Source of the DNA: FW021-bin31 sp964478125
Lineage (GTDB): Bacteria; Bacteroidota; Bacteroidia; Chitinophagales; Chitinophagaceae
Length of the DNA: 39,907 nt
Direction: 5' to 3'
Assembly (NCBI GenBank): GCA_964478125.1
Contig: CAYZGR010000028.1
Location: 1-39,907, forward strand
Shown here: one piece after another, positions 39,759-39,907 of the stretch
How the letters are laid out: each line of letters begins with the position of its first letter
How positions within the stretch are numbered: position 1 is the stretch's first letter
The notes under the pieces: model-generated
Database searches by the model: none
Told to the model about the DNA's origin: nothing
Seen by the model: the letters and a program-made list of their open reading frames with translations, nothing else
Position numbers and translations under genes: made by a program

Positions 39759-39907
39759 TTAATCTACCCCTAATTCATCTATGGGTATAATCGCCAGTTC
39801 CGCCGAATTATTATTCCACATAGAACGATCAGCGCCTCCGCGTCCCCCTGAATTGGAATATACCACATAAAGATGCTTCTTATATTCTATAGCATACGGA
39901 TAAGCCA
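39759..39907 (-). CDS. C-terminal end of a probable sialidase (BNR-like) protein, partial
   Basis: The gene runs off the window end; the last 48 residues are visible on the minus strand. They read AYPYAIEYKKHLYVVYSNSG, then GRGGADRSMWNNNSAELAIIPIDEL, with a stop at 39759-39761. The YPYAIEYKKHLYVVYS strand and the closing NSAELAIIPI are typical of exo-alpha-sialidase or BNR-repeat enzymes. It is 53 bp from the sulfatase and in the same direction. The call rests on 48 residues only. Confidence 0.55.
   Translation of the reverse strand, partial: AYPYAIEYKKHLYVVYSNSGGRGGADRSMWNNNSAELAIIPIDELGVD

Overview
The window looks like a piece of a Bacteroidota chromosome, most likely family Chitinophagaceae (inference). 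The evidence is repeated promoter boxes of the Bacteroidota type TAnnTTTG, few Shine-Dalgarno sites, a MetH split into two adjacent genes, many lipoproteins with a lipobox Cys, and the YtxH/holin-superfamily/AI-2E-permease neighbourhood. Most of it is ordinary chromosome. The accessory or decaying parts are 1-1000, 5143-6101, 11234-11499 and 31734-32586. Two 100-N scaffold gaps (4455-4554, 5951-6050) are each flanked by an identical 55-bp sequence and look like unmerged contig overlaps.

Layout. 1-1000: a REP-associated tyrosine transposase (RAYT) between two palindromes that share a core, with tandem repeats that look derived from the palindrome arms; a third, related palindrome sits at 8935-8970. 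1002-4971: a small lipoprotein, a UDG-superfamily protein, RsgA and an Ig-like lipoprotein. 5143-6101: a wrecked DUF4143-type ATPase gene. 6178-10028: B12-dependent methionine synthase in two pieces. 10251-16304: an MscS channel, a transposase remnant, an XRE/S24 repressor, ExbB-ExbD, and a propeller/HEAT/heme-c lipoprotein. 16496-22419: a complete RND efflux operon (adaptor, pump, outer-membrane factor). 22429-27410 on the minus strand: an unrecognised secreted protein, DnaG primase, RmuC and a small membrane protein.

27548-31574: a radical SAM/SPASM protein, then a set of small envelope genes (YtxH, holin-superfamily protein, 63-aa protein, 67-aa protein), an AI-2E-family permease, and NadD. 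31647-32193: tRNA-Ser(GGA) followed by a mosaic of gene fragments that ends in a sequence resembling the tRNA 3' end. 32587-34604: a small membrane protein and UvrC. 34782-37373: an operon of a TsdA-like dihaem cytochrome, an exported DsrE-like protein and an orphan periplasmic binding protein, facing a DoxX-family protein (37473-37913). 38047-39907: a sulfatase and the 3' end of a probable sialidase-like gene.

The best candidates for something new are (1) the TsdA-DsrE-binding protein-DoxX set, which reads as a possible periplasmic sulfur-oxyanion module, (2) the RAYT with palindromes whose arms have been copied outward as direct repeats, and (3) the tRNA-Ser-linked fragment mosaic. All three are inferences from sequence reading and need database searches or experiments.
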